NCBI GenBank assembly: GCA_046520405.1
Contig: JBKGHI010000005.1
Coordinates: forward strand, 1-64,000
Direction: 5' to 3'
Length of the DNA: 64,000 nucleotides
From: Myxococcus sp046520405
GTDB taxonomy: Bacteria > Myxococcota > Myxococcia > Myxococcales > Myxococcaceae
How positions within the stretch are numbered: the first letter of the stretch is position 1; each line of letters begins with the position of its first letter. This document shows, in pieces, positions 33,867 through 42,482 of the stretch. The position numbers and the translations under genes were made by a program. The notes below the pieces were generated by a model. That model made no database searches. It was not told where the DNA came from and saw nothing but the letters and a program-made list of their open reading frames with translations.

Positions 33867-35624
33867 ATGCAGGTGGTGACGACAGGACCCAGCAACAAGG
33901 GGGAGCGGCTGTGGCCGTGGGTGGGCGCGGCGCTCGGCGTGCTGTGGTTCCTCGCCGCGGGAGGCGGGCCGACGCTCAACCCCACGCACCTGGATTGGAT
34001 GGGCGTTGGCGACCCGGCGCAGCATGTGCTCGGGTGGCTGCACTTCCGGGACGCGCCGTGGGGCTTCCCGCTGGGCCGCATCCCCAGCCTCATGTCCCCG
34101 CATGTCATGACGGTGGGCTTCTCGGACGCGAACCCCTGGGTGTCGCTCCTGCTCAAGCCCTTCTCCGGATGGCTGCCGCGGGACTTCCAGTTCGTCGGGC
34201 TGTGGCTGGCGTCGTGCCTGGCGCTCCAGGGCTGGATGGCCGTGAAGCTGATGGGCCTCTTCACGCGCAGTCCCCTGCAGCGGCTGCTGGGCGCGGCGCT
34301 GTTCGTGTCCGCGCCCATCCTGCTCTACCGCTCCGGGCACGACACGCTCTGCGCGCACTGGCTGCTGACCGCGATGCTCTGGCTGTACCTGCGCCCGCGG
34401 GAAGACGCCCAGGCCGCGTGGCGCGCGCTGCGGTGGACGCTGCTCATCAACCTGTTCGCCGCGGGGACCCATCCGTACCTGACGGTGATGGTGTTCGCGC
34501 TGGGCGTGGCCCTGCTCGTCCAGGCGCACCGGGAAGGGCACCTATCCAAGGGGGCGACGGCCGGCGTGTTCGCGGGCCTGGGCCTGACGGTGGCCATCCC
34601 CTTCCTCGCCTTCGGCTACATCGGCCAGGGCGTGAGCACGGGCGCCAGCGGCTTTGGCTTCTACAGCGCGGACCTGCTCACCTTCATCAACCCGCTGGGC
34701 TGGTCCCGCTGGCTGCCCGCGCTGCCCATCAACGTTGGCCAGTATGAGGGCTTCGGCTACCTGGGCACGGGCGCGCTCGTGCTCGGTGTCGCGGGCGTGC
34801 TGGGGTGGCTGACGGGCGGCAGGCCGCGCGACTGGCGCCAGGTGAAGCCGCTGCTGCCCCTGCTCCTGGTGGCGTTCGCGCTGGCGGTGCTCGGCTTCTC
34901 GTCGACGATGACGGCGGCGGGCCGCACGGTGCTGACGATGCGCAAGCTGATGGAGCCCGTCATGCCGATGCTCGGAGCCTTCCGCGCGTCTGGCCGCTTC
35001 ATCTGGCCGTTCTATTACCTGCTGCTGACCGGCGTGCTCGCGCTCGTGTTGTGGCGCTGGCGCCAGCGGCCCCGCGTGGCCACGGCGCTGCTGCTGGGCG
35101 CGGTGCTCCTCCAACTCGTGGACTCTCCGGACGTGTGGTCCCAGACGCGCTTCGTCGGCGCGCCCTGGCCGCGCCTGAAGGCGCCCGAATGGAAGCGCGT
35201 GGACGCCAGCTACCGCTTCGTCACCCTGGTGCCGCCCGTCATCCACGGCTCGCAGATGCCGTGCGTGGAGAACACCTTCCCGGAATACACCTACGTGCGC
35301 TTCGGCGACCTCACGTACCGCAAGGGCCTGACGACCAACAGCGGCTACTCCGCCCGCCTCAACGAGCCGCGCGTCGCCGAGGTCTGCGCCGCGCTCCTGG
35401 ATGACCTCGAACACGGGCGCCTGGCGGAGGACACCCTCTACGTGGTCGACACGGCGAAGCTGCCGCTCTTCCAGCGCCTGGGCGACCGCGTCACCTGCGG
35501 CGTGCTGGATGGCTACACCGTGTGCGCCCCTGCCCGGAACACCGGCTTCCGCGAGGCCCTGCGGCACGCGCAGCCGGCGGCATTCCCCTCGGAGCCGCCC
35601 GCCTCGGCGGACAACCCTCCCTGA
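33867..35624 (+). CDS. Polytopic membrane protein, DUF6311/glycosyltransferase-like
   Basis: 585 residues. About ten membrane segments up to residue 430, with a large first periplasmic loop carrying DWMGVGDPAQHVLGWLHFRDAPWGFPLG, the arrangement and acidic motif of GT-C-like lipid-linked glycosyltransferases (DUF6311 type). The C-terminal 150 residues are soluble, with four cysteines. Start uncertain: ATG 33867 sits only three bases after AGGAG, while GTG 33873 has ideal spacing. It is followed after 10 bp by a 2OG-Fe oxygenase gene, so the two are probably one operon. Sugar transfer is inference. Confidence 0.75.
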   Translation: MQVVTTGPSNKGERLWPWVGAALGVLWFLAAGGGPTLNPTHLDWMGVGDPAQHVLGWLHFRDAPWGFPLGRIPSLMSPHVMTVGFSDANPWVSLLLKPFSGWLPRDFQFVGLWLASCLALQGWMAVKLMGLFTRSPLQRLLGAALFVSAPILLYRSGHDTLCAHWLLTAMLWLYLRPREDAQAAWRALRWTLLINLFAAGTHPYLTVMVFALGVALLVQAHREGHLSKGATAGVFAGLGLTVAIPFLAFGYIGQGVSTGASGFGFYSADLLTFINPLGWSRWLPALPINVGQYEGFGYLGTGALVLGVAGVLGWLTGGRPRDWRQVKPLLPLLLVAFALAVLGFSSTMTAAGRTVLTMRKLMEPVMPMLGAFRASGRFIWPFYYLLLTGVLALVLWRWRQRPRVATALLLGAVLLQLVDSPDVWSQTRFVGAPWPRLKAPEWKRVDASYRFVTLVPPVIHGSQMPCVENTFPEYTYVRFGDLTYRKGLTTNSGYSARLNEPRVAEVCAALLDDLEHGRLAEDTLYVVDTAKLPLFQRLGDRVTCGVLDGYTVCAPARNTGFREALRHAQPAAFPSEPPASADNPP

Positions 35625-35634
35625 GTTCGACTCC

Positions 35635-36366
35635 ATGAGCTTCCAGCCCCCCGTCATTCCCGCTTCCGAAGTCCCCTCGGCCCTGAGCGCGCGGGGCTAC
35701 GCCGTGCTCACGCGCGAGGGCCTCTGTGAGCTCGCGGGGATTGAGTCCCCGGCGCTGGAGGGACTGCGGGACTCCTGGGACGACCTGCCCCAGGATGGCT
35801 TCCTCCGGGACGGCGGCCGCTACCGCTCGCGGCGGCACTCCTGCTTCATGGTGGATGGCGCCTCGGTGACGCAGGTGCCCCACCGCGCGCACTGGCAGCC
35901 GGTGGAATACAACGCGCTGCACGGCGGCCTGGAGCGCTGGTTCGAGCCCGTGCGGCCGGACATCGTGTCGCAGCCGGTGTGGGCGGGGCTGATTCGTGGC
36001 ATCGCCGCCTGCTGCTCCCAGCTCAAGGGTGAGCGCCCCTGGTACGTGGAGGCCCACCAGTTCCGCATCGACACCACCGACGGAATCGGCCGGCCGACGC
36101 CGGAGGGCGCGCACCGGGACGGCGTGGACTTCGTGGCGGTGCTGCTCGTGGGCCGCGAGGGCATCAAGGGCGGTGAGACGCGCGTCTTCGAGGCCCACGG
36201 CCCCAATGGCCTGCGCTTCACGCTGACGGAGCCCTGGTCCGCGCTGCTGCTGGATGACGCCCGCGTGATTCACGAGAGCACGCCGATTCAACCGCAGGAA
36301 GGCCCGGGACACCGGGACACCCTGGTGCTCACGTTCCGCGCAGGGGGGTTCCAGGGACCCGGGTAG
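35635..36366 (+). CDS. 2OG-Fe(II) dioxygenase, isoleucine/amino-acid hydroxylase family
   Basis: 243 residues, ATG 35635. Resembles the PF10014 group (L-isoleucine 4-hydroxylase-like). The iron ligands appear as HRDGVDFV (H-x-D) near residue 160 and His in RVIHESTPI near 215, and the 2OG-binding Arg in GHRDTLVLTF. RRHSCFMVDG and WYVEAHQFRI are also typical of the family. It would hydroxylate a free amino acid or related metabolite; substrate unknown. Likely co-transcribed with the upstream membrane protein. Confidence 0.85.
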   Translation: MSFQPPVIPASEVPSALSARGYAVLTREGLCELAGIESPALEGLRDSWDDLPQDGFLRDGGRYRSRRHSCFMVDGASVTQVPHRAHWQPVEYNALHGGLERWFEPVRPDIVSQPVWAGLIRGIAACCSQLKGERPWYVEAHQFRIDTTDGIGRPTPEGAHRDGVDFVAVLLVGREGIKGGETRVFEAHGPNGLRFTLTEPWSALLLDDARVIHESTPIQPQEGPGHRDTLVLTFRAGGFQGPG

Positions 36367-36527
36367 TGCCGAAGTGGTTGTGCTCGCTCCAGGACACTCC
36401 AGCGTCTGTCCACGCGCCTGCCTGACACACGCGCGAACTCCGGCGAGGTGCCTGCGTTGCCAGTCCGCGAACGCGTCATTAGACGCATTGCGCAAGGCAC
36501 CCTCATGCACCCTGGAGCATTCCTCGA

Positions 36528-37693
36528 ATGATTGTCGGCCGGAGGCTGTCCTGGCACATCATCCTGCGCTACACGGGCAGGGGCGTCGCGCTCCACGTTC
36601 TCTTCGCGCTGACGGTCATCGTGGGCTACCGCCTGTTCGACGCCGAGTGGTTGTCGGTCCCCGCCATGCCCGTGTCGGTGCTCGCGGCGGCGCTGGGCGT
36701 GCTGCTCGCCTTCCGCAATGGCTCCGCCTACGACCGCTGGTGGGAGGCCCGCTCGCTCTGGGGCGGCGTGGTGAACTGGTCGCGCACCTTTGCCCGGCAG
36801 GTGCTGACGCTGCTGCCGCGCCCGGAGCGCGAGGCCAGTGAGCCGTTGACGGAGTTGGAGCTGGCGCCGCCGTCATCGCCCTGCTGCGCACGGCGGCGGA
36901 GCGCTCCAAGCCCCTGCTGACGGTGTCGGGAACGCGAGCGAGCGACGGCGCGGTCCGAGACCAGTTCGGTCAAGCGCGCGTGCACCCGGAGCAGGGCAGT
37001 CCCCGGGAGAAGCTCGCCGACATGCACACCTCCACGCAGGCGGAGGGCGAGGGCCGCGGCGTCATCACCAGCGGCATGGTGACCGACATCTCCGAGGACG
37101 CGCGCGAGCTGGTGTACGCGCAGATTGGCTTCGTGAACGCGATGCGGTGCCACCTGCGGCGGCAGGACCCCCTGCCGGAAATCGTCCCCTTCTTCCGGCC
37201 CGCCGTCATCGAGGCGCTGCGTGACGAGCAGAACGTCCCCTCCGCGCTGCTGCTGTGGATGGGCACGCGCCTGCGCCGCATCTACGGCCAGGTGTCCGAC
37301 ACGCAGAAGGTGCTCTTCCTTCACGTGACGATGGACCGCACGCTGTCCGAACTGACGAACCTGCTGGGCGCGTGTGAGCGCATCAAGAACACGCCCCTGC
37401 CCCGCCAGTACGACATCCTGCTGCTGGCCATGACACGGGCCTACCTGGTGCTGCTCCCACTGGGCGTGGTGACGGAGCTGGGCTGGCTCACCCCGCTCGT
37501 CACCGCCGTCATCGCGTTCCTCTTCATCGGGCTGGACGCCGTGGGCCGGGACATCGAGACGCCCTTCGAGGATGACGTCAGCGACACGCCCATGACGGCG
37601 CTCAGCCGGACCATTGAAATCAACCTGCGGCAGATGCTGGGAGAAACAGAGCTCCCCCCTCCCGTTCAGCCGAAAGATGGGCTTCTCTATTGA
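36528..37693 (+). pseudogene. Second bestrophin, frameshifted and with an unusual insert
   Basis: Start ATG 36528. The first frame has FRNGSAYDRWWEARSLWGGVVNWSRTFARQVL, the bestrophin signature. A missing base near 36864-36873 moves the rest (AVIALLRTAAERSKPLLTV.. to stop 37693) to the -1 frame, which contains LLGACERIKNTPLPRQY and GLDAVGRDIETPFE. Adding one base gives 388 residues. Compared with the 7946 copy there is an extra polar segment of roughly 90 residues between the signature and ARELVYAQIGFVNAMRCHLR. Inner-membrane ion channel family. Overlaps the following acyltransferase gene by 17 bases. Confidence 0.75.
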
Positions 37694-38731
37694 GCCTGTG
37701 ACGACCGCAGGCCGCATCCCGCTGTTCGAGAACGTGCGAGGCATCCTCATCATCCTGGTGGTGATGGGGCATGCGCTCGAGCCCCTGCTGGGTCGAGAGC
37801 CGCTGGCGAAGGCGCTCTATTCGGGCCTGTATCTCTTCCACATCCCCGCCTTCGCGTTCCTCTCCGGGCACCTGTCCCGCGCGGACAGTGGGCCCCGGGC
37901 GCTGGGCGCCATCGCCTGGGGGCAGCTCGCGCCGCTGGCCGTGTTCCAGGTGCTGTACGTCGCCTTTGACGCGTGGGTGCTCGGCCGCGGGTGGAGCACC
38001 CACTGGCTGGTGCAGCCGTACTGGCTGCTGTGGTTCCTGCTGAGCCTGGGGTGCTGGAGGCTGGCGCTGCCGCTGCTCCGCCGCCTGCCTGGCCCGCTGA
38101 TGTGGGCCTGGGGCTCTCACTGGTCGCGGGCCTGCTGCCCTGGGTGGGCTACCTGTTCGGCCTGTCCCGGACCTTCGTGTTCCTGCCCTGCTTCGTCGCG
38201 GGCCACCTGATGCGCCGGGAGTGGCTGGTGGCCCCCGAGGCCGCCCGGGGCTGGCGCGTCGCGCTCGCGGCGTCCCTGGCCCTGGGACTGGGCATCTGCG
38301 TCTGGGCGGTGGCCGTGGGCACGCTGCCCGCGCCCGCCACCCAATGGCTGTATGGAAGCAGTGGCTACGCCGTGCTCGGCGCCACGCCTCTCGCGGGCAT
38401 GGCCGCGCGCCTGTCGCTCTTCTGCGGCGCGGTGGCGATGACGTGGGCGCTCTTCACGCTCAGCCCACGGCAGGAGCGCCCGCTGACGCGGTTTGGAGGC
38501 CGGAGCCTGGCGCCCTTCCTGCTGCACGGGTTCGTGGTGCGAGGCTTCGAGCACGCGGGCGCGTACGCGTTCCTCCAGGGGCCGACAGGTGTCGCGCTCG
38601 CGTTGGGGGCGGGGGCGCTGCTCGCGGTGCTGCTGGGGCAGCCCGCCGTCGTCCAGGCCACGCGCCCGCTGTGGGAGCCGCGGTGGCTCTTCCAGCGGAC
38701 GCGTGACGCCGTGCCGGGCCTGGGGCGCTGA
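37677..38731 (+). pseudogene. Acyltransferase 3 family membrane protein, frameshifted
   Basis: Start ATG 37677. The first frame begins GRIPLFENVRGILIILVVMGHALEPLL, the acyltransferase-3 opening with the catalytic-type His in MGHALEP, then FHIPAFAFLSGHLSR. After PLMWA the frame breaks; the -1 frame continues GLSLVAGLLPWVGYLFGLSRTFVFLPCFVAGHLM to the stop at 38731. One C appears missing in the run at 38104-38112, and restoring it gives 351 residues with about ten membrane helices. Family members acylate surface glycans or lipids. It overlaps the bestrophin gene, so both are likely co-transcribed. Confidence 0.78.
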
Positions 38732-38737
38732 GCGGGC

Positions 38738-39565
38738 CTACTTCTTCCCGTACTCCAGCTTCACGCCCTTGCGCTTGGCGTAGATGTACGCCTCCATGGC
38801 GCGCATCCGCGGGTCACCATCCGCCAGCGGCTTGCCGCGCGCCGGGTTCTCGATGCACCAGTTGATCATGTCGCGCAGCAGCGCCACGCGGCCCAGCTGC
38901 ACCTGGTACTTCGGGTACGTCTCCGGGTGCGTGTTGGACGCGTCCGGGTGGCACATGTCACAGGAGATGCCCACGGTGCCGCCAATGGCCTGGGCGTCGT
39001 GGAAGACGCGGTGGCCTTCGGCCACGAACTGCTCCGTGGAGGCGGCCCAGATGGCCTCGTCCCGGTCGGAGAACGCGCCGTAGGTGTGGCCGTCCTGGAT
39101 GGGCACGGACAGCTCCTTCTTCACCTCCGCGCCGCCGCTCTCCGACGTCACGCCGCCCGGGCGCACCGTCTGGTTGGCGGAGGGCGCGGGCGCGCGCGGC
39201 TGCTGCGTGCGCGGGGTGGTGGAGCCCGGCGCGGGCGCCTGCGCCACCAGGGGCACCGCGTCCCAGTTGGCGTTGGGATTCTTGCGCAGCCACTCCTCCA
39301 TCAGCGCGCCCGACACGTGCTGGGCCTGCGCGCGCGTCAGTGACTGGCCGGCCTTGACGCCCTTCACCTCCATGGACGTCTCGCCGTCACACAGCCCCAC
39401 CACGAGGTTGCCGTCCTTCGACACCGGCAACTCGTGCTTCTTCACCTCGGGCGTCTGGGCGGCGGCCGCGTTCGGCGGCGTCGCGGGGCCGGTGGCCAGC
39501 GCCGCGCCTCCCACGAACGACAGCACGGCGCCCGTTCCCACAAGCAGCTTCATCCGGAAGGTCAT
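38738..39565 (-). CDS. Exported c-type cytochrome
   Basis: 275 residues, ATG 39565 after GAGGGGAC. Signal peptide followed by a Pro/Ala/Gln-rich linker around residues 110-145. A single haem-binding CDMCH is present near residue 207 (GISCDMCHPDASNTHPETYPKYQ), with a possible distal ligand later (Met in DPRMRAMEAYIYAKRKG). Third gene of an operon with a metallophosphoesterase and a di-haem peroxidase, 15 bp behind the former. Probably a periplasmic electron carrier for the peroxidase; partner not proven. Confidence 0.82.
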   Translation of the reverse strand: MTFRMKLLVGTGAVLSFVGGAALATGPATPPNAAAAQTPEVKKHELPVSKDGNLVVGLCDGETSMEVKGVKAGQSLTRAQAQHVSGALMEEWLRKNPNANWDAVPLVAQAPAPGSTTPRTQQPRAPAPSANQTVRPGGVTSESGGAEVKKELSVPIQDGHTYGAFSDRDEAIWAASTEQFVAEGHRVFHDAQAIGGTVGISCDMCHPDASNTHPETYPKYQVQLGRVALLRDMINWCIENPARGKPLADGDPRMRAMEAYIYAKRKGVKLEYGKK

Positions 39566-39580
39566 GGTGTCCCCTCGCGC

Positions 39581-40699
39581 TCAGTAGCTCGGCAGCTTGG
39601 TCCGGGGCGGCACGTCCTGCTTCCCACCCGACGCGAGGTAGCTCGCGCGCACGGAGATGGGGTTGCGCTCCCAGAGGTTGTACAGCTTGTCCACCATCCC
39701 CGACTCCAGCACGTCCATCCGCCCGTCTCCGCAGCCGTCGAACTGGCTGAAGGGGTCGGGGCGGTTCATCTGCACCGTCAGCCGCGGCAGGCCCTCCGGC
39801 GCGTAGGGCCAGGGCCACGCGGTGGACAACATGCCGTGGAAGCTCATGTTGCCAATGCGGTTGCTGAGGAGCTGGTGCGTATGGCCGTGAATCACGGTCA
39901 CCGTCTGGAACGGTTTGAAGAGCGCCTGCACCTCGTCCGCGTCGTCCGTCCAGAAGTTCCAGGGCCGGTAGTACTTGTAGAGCGGTGAGTGGCTGAAGAC
40001 GATGATGGGCGTCGCCTTGTTCACCTTCGCCAAATCCTGACGCAGCCACTCGCGCTGCGGCGCGCCGACCTCGAAGCGGGACTGGATGCCGTTGTCCAGG
40101 CCGGCGACTATCTGCATCCGCTCCTCGGGCGTGAGCTTGCGCTCCGTCCAGAAGTCCTTCTCCAGGATGGAGTTGAGCACCACGAAGTGGACGCCCTTGT
40201 GGTCGAACGAATAGTTCGGCGGGCCGAACAGGTCCGTCCACAGCTCGCCCATGTCGAGGAACCAGTCGTGCTCCCCCACCATCATCCGGATGGGCGCCTT
40301 CACGGCCTTCAGAATCTCCGCGCCCAGCTTCAGCTCACCCGGCTTGCCGAGCTGCGCCAGGTCGCCGCCGAAGAGGACGAAGTCCGGCTGCGGGTCCAGC
40401 GAGTTCACGTCATCCACGGCCTTGAGGATGGCGCGCACGAAGCGGTCGTTGAGCTTCTTCTCGTACAGGTGCGTGTCGGAGATGTACGCGAAGGAGAAGC
40501 GCGGCTTCGTCCCCTGCGCCTCCGCCACGTTGACCAACTGGAAGCTGTGCGGCGTGCGCAGGCCCATGCCCGCGGCGATGCCGGCGGAGATGCCGGCCAC
40601 GCGGAGGAAGGCCCGGCGGTCCAGCTTCTTGAGGTCCTCGAAGAAGGCGTCGCGCTCTGCGTGGTGCTTGGTCTCGATGCTGCGGAACTTGTTCCCCAT
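39581..40699 (-). CDS. Tat-like exported metallophosphoesterase
   Basis: 372 residues, ATG 40699. The N-terminus has DRRAFLRVAGISAGIAAGMGL, a twin-Arg-like RRAFLR motif and hydrophobic core. Calcineurin-like motifs are in order: SDTHLY, LFGGDLAQLG, VGEHDWF (GNHD variant), SHSPLY and HGHTH. It probably hydrolyses phosphate mono- or diesters in the periplasm. Position between a di-haem peroxidase and a cytochrome c in one operon is unusual and suggests a shared process. The GNHD-to-GEHD change alters one metal-site residue. Confidence 0.85.
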   Translation of the reverse strand: MGNKFRSIETKHHAERDAFFEDLKKLDRRAFLRVAGISAGIAAGMGLRTPHSFQLVNVAEAQGTKPRFSFAYISDTHLYEKKLNDRFVRAILKAVDDVNSLDPQPDFVLFGGDLAQLGKPGELKLGAEILKAVKAPIRMMVGEHDWFLDMGELWTDLFGPPNYSFDHKGVHFVVLNSILEKDFWTERKLTPEERMQIVAGLDNGIQSRFEVGAPQREWLRQDLAKVNKATPIIVFSHSPLYKYYRPWNFWTDDADEVQALFKPFQTVTVIHGHTHQLLSNRIGNMSFHGMLSTAWPWPYAPEGLPRLTVQMNRPDPFSQFDGCGDGRMDVLESGMVDKLYNLWERNPISVRASYLASGGKQDVPPRTKLPSY

Positions 40700-40710
40700 G
40701 GCGGCGGCTC

Positions 40711-42024
40711 CTAGGGCTTGGACGTCGAGGCGGGCTTCACGAGCGTCTCGGTGCCGTACACACCGATGTCCGCCGGGTTCTTCACCGACAGGTCCGGGTT
40801 GGGGGCCAGGTCGCCCAGGTTCCCCGACTTCCCCATGGCCACCGCGGTGTCGCGCTCCGGGCGCTTGTTCTTCAGGCCGCGCTGGCGCGCCTGCTCCTTG
40901 GTGGCGTACTTCGCGAACTGCTCGTCGGTGAGGGTGAGGAGGAAGGCCACCACGTCGTCGATTTCCGCCTCCGTCAGCCCCAGCCGCTGCATGCCGCCAT
41001 CCAGGTACGGGTTGGGCACGCCGCCCTTGTTGTAGTGGTCCATGACGTCCCACAGCGTCGTCAGGGAGCCGTCGTGCATGTAGGGGCCCGTGATGGCGAT
41101 GTTGCGCAGGGTGGGCGTCTTGAAGGCGCCCACGTCGTTCTCCTGCTTCGTCACCAGGAAGCGGCCCAGCTCGGAGAAGCGCGTCTCCAGCGCCAGCTCG
41201 TCAATCTGCTGCTCGTCGCCGGTGCGGACCACCTTCAGGGCCTCGCGGGCCAGCTTCACGAAGTCCTGCTTGTGCGCCGCGATGCCGATGTTGTGGAACT
41301 TCTGGTCGCTGAACAGCGGCGACACCACGTTGCCCGCGTGGCAGGTGTTGCAGCGGGCCTTGCCGTTGAACAGCGCCCAGCCCCGGCGCTCCGCGGCGGA
41401 GAAGGCCTTGGCGTCCCCGGTGATGAAGCGGTCGAACTTCGCGTCGCCGGAGTAGAGCGTGCGCTCGAAGGCGGCGATGGCCGTCGCCAGGTCGTCGAAG
41501 TTCACCTCGCGGCCGAAGACGTTCTGGAAGTCCCGCACGTACTCCGGAATGGCCTTCACCTTGGCCACCACCGCCGCCTCGTCGGGCATGCCCATCTCCC
41601 GCGGGTTGAGGATGGGCAGCTTCGCCTGGTCCTCCAGCGTGGACGCGCGGCCGTCCCAGAACTGGGAGGCGTTGAAGAGCGCGTTGAGGACGGTGGGGCT
41701 GTTGCGCGTCACCTTCTGCCCCTTCACGCCCTCCGACACCGGCTTCGCGTCCGCGAAGCCGAAGCGCGGGTCATGGCAGGTGGCGCAGGACACGGTGTTG
41801 TCCACCGACAGGCGCTGGTCGTTGAAGAGCTTCTCGCCCAGCAGCACCCGCTCCGGCGTGGGCGCCAGGCGGTCCGGGACGGAAATCTTCCACAGGGTCT
41901 TGGAGACGCCCGGTGGCAGGTCGGCGGGCAGAGACACCGCTTTCCGCTCGGCTGGCTGGGCCTGCCCGGATTGGGCGAACAGCAGGACGGCGAGCGACAG
42001 TGCAACGCCACACGGCGGGCGCAT
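40711..42024 (-). CDS. Di-haem cytochrome c peroxidase/MauG family protein
   Basis: 437 residues, ATG 42024 after GGGGAGGGGAG. Signal peptide ending near AQA. Two haem-c sites: VSCATCHDPRFGFAD (near 80) and RCNTCHAGN (near 227); later GPYMHDGSLTTLWDVMDHYNKGG is the conserved CCP segment near the low-potential haem. It reduces hydrogen peroxide or oxidises a protein substrate in the periplasm. First gene of a three-gene operon; the partners are a metallophosphoesterase and a mono-haem cytochrome. Confidence 0.93.
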   Translation of the reverse strand: MRPPCGVALSLAVLLFAQSGQAQPAERKAVSLPADLPPGVSKTLWKISVPDRLAPTPERVLLGEKLFNDQRLSVDNTVSCATCHDPRFGFADAKPVSEGVKGQKVTRNSPTVLNALFNASQFWDGRASTLEDQAKLPILNPREMGMPDEAAVVAKVKAIPEYVRDFQNVFGREVNFDDLATAIAAFERTLYSGDAKFDRFITGDAKAFSAAERRGWALFNGKARCNTCHAGNVVSPLFSDQKFHNIGIAAHKQDFVKLAREALKVVRTGDEQQIDELALETRFSELGRFLVTKQENDVGAFKTPTLRNIAITGPYMHDGSLTTLWDVMDHYNKGGVPNPYLDGGMQRLGLTEAEIDDVVAFLLTLTDEQFAKYATKEQARQRGLKNKRPERDTAVAMGKSGNLGDLAPNPDLSVKNPADIGVYGTETLVKPASTSKP

Positions 42025-42230
42025 GGTCTCCCCTCCCCACCAGCCACGTTCCAAGCCGCGAGGAAGTCGCGGCGTCCGGCCGGGGTCAGTTCTTTCCTGA
42101 AAACATCACTACCCACGACTCCGGTCCAGGATGCGTTCGCAAGACTGTCCATCAATGGAGCAATGGCAGACCCATTGCGTGGGCTGCCGAACATCCCGGC
42201 CGCGCGCATCTTTCGCCAAAGGAGGGCGTC

Positions 42231-42482
42231 ATGTGGGACCCGGGTGAGCTGCGCGAGGGAATGGCCGTGAGGGACGAGCACGGGCGGAGGCTCGGCACGG
42301 TGGTGCATATCGGTGACACACACTTCGAGCTGGAGCAGGGCTGGCCGCCCAGCCGCGACTTCATGGTGAGCTTCCACCTGGTGGCGCGGGTGGACCAGGG
42401 TGAGGTGGTCCTCCAGCCTGGCCATGGCGCCTCCGTCCCCACGGAGGACGACGAGACGCTCGACAGCGGCGCGTTCATCTAG
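42231..42482 (+). CDS. PRC-barrel-like small protein
   Basis: 83 residues, ATG 42231 after a strong AAAGGAGG. The pattern REGMAVRDEHGRRLGTVVHIG.. HFELEQGWPPSRDFMVSFHLVARVDQGEVVLQPG fits the PRC-barrel/DUF2171 fold (beta-rich, glycine turns). The tail is acidic. Function unknown, stand-alone. Its TAG overlaps the stop of the converging gene through a shared CTAG (42479-42482). Confidence 0.7.
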   Translation: MWDPGELREGMAVRDEHGRRLGTVVHIGDTHFELEQGWPPSRDFMVSFHLVARVDQGEVVLQPGHGASVPTEDDETLDSGAFI

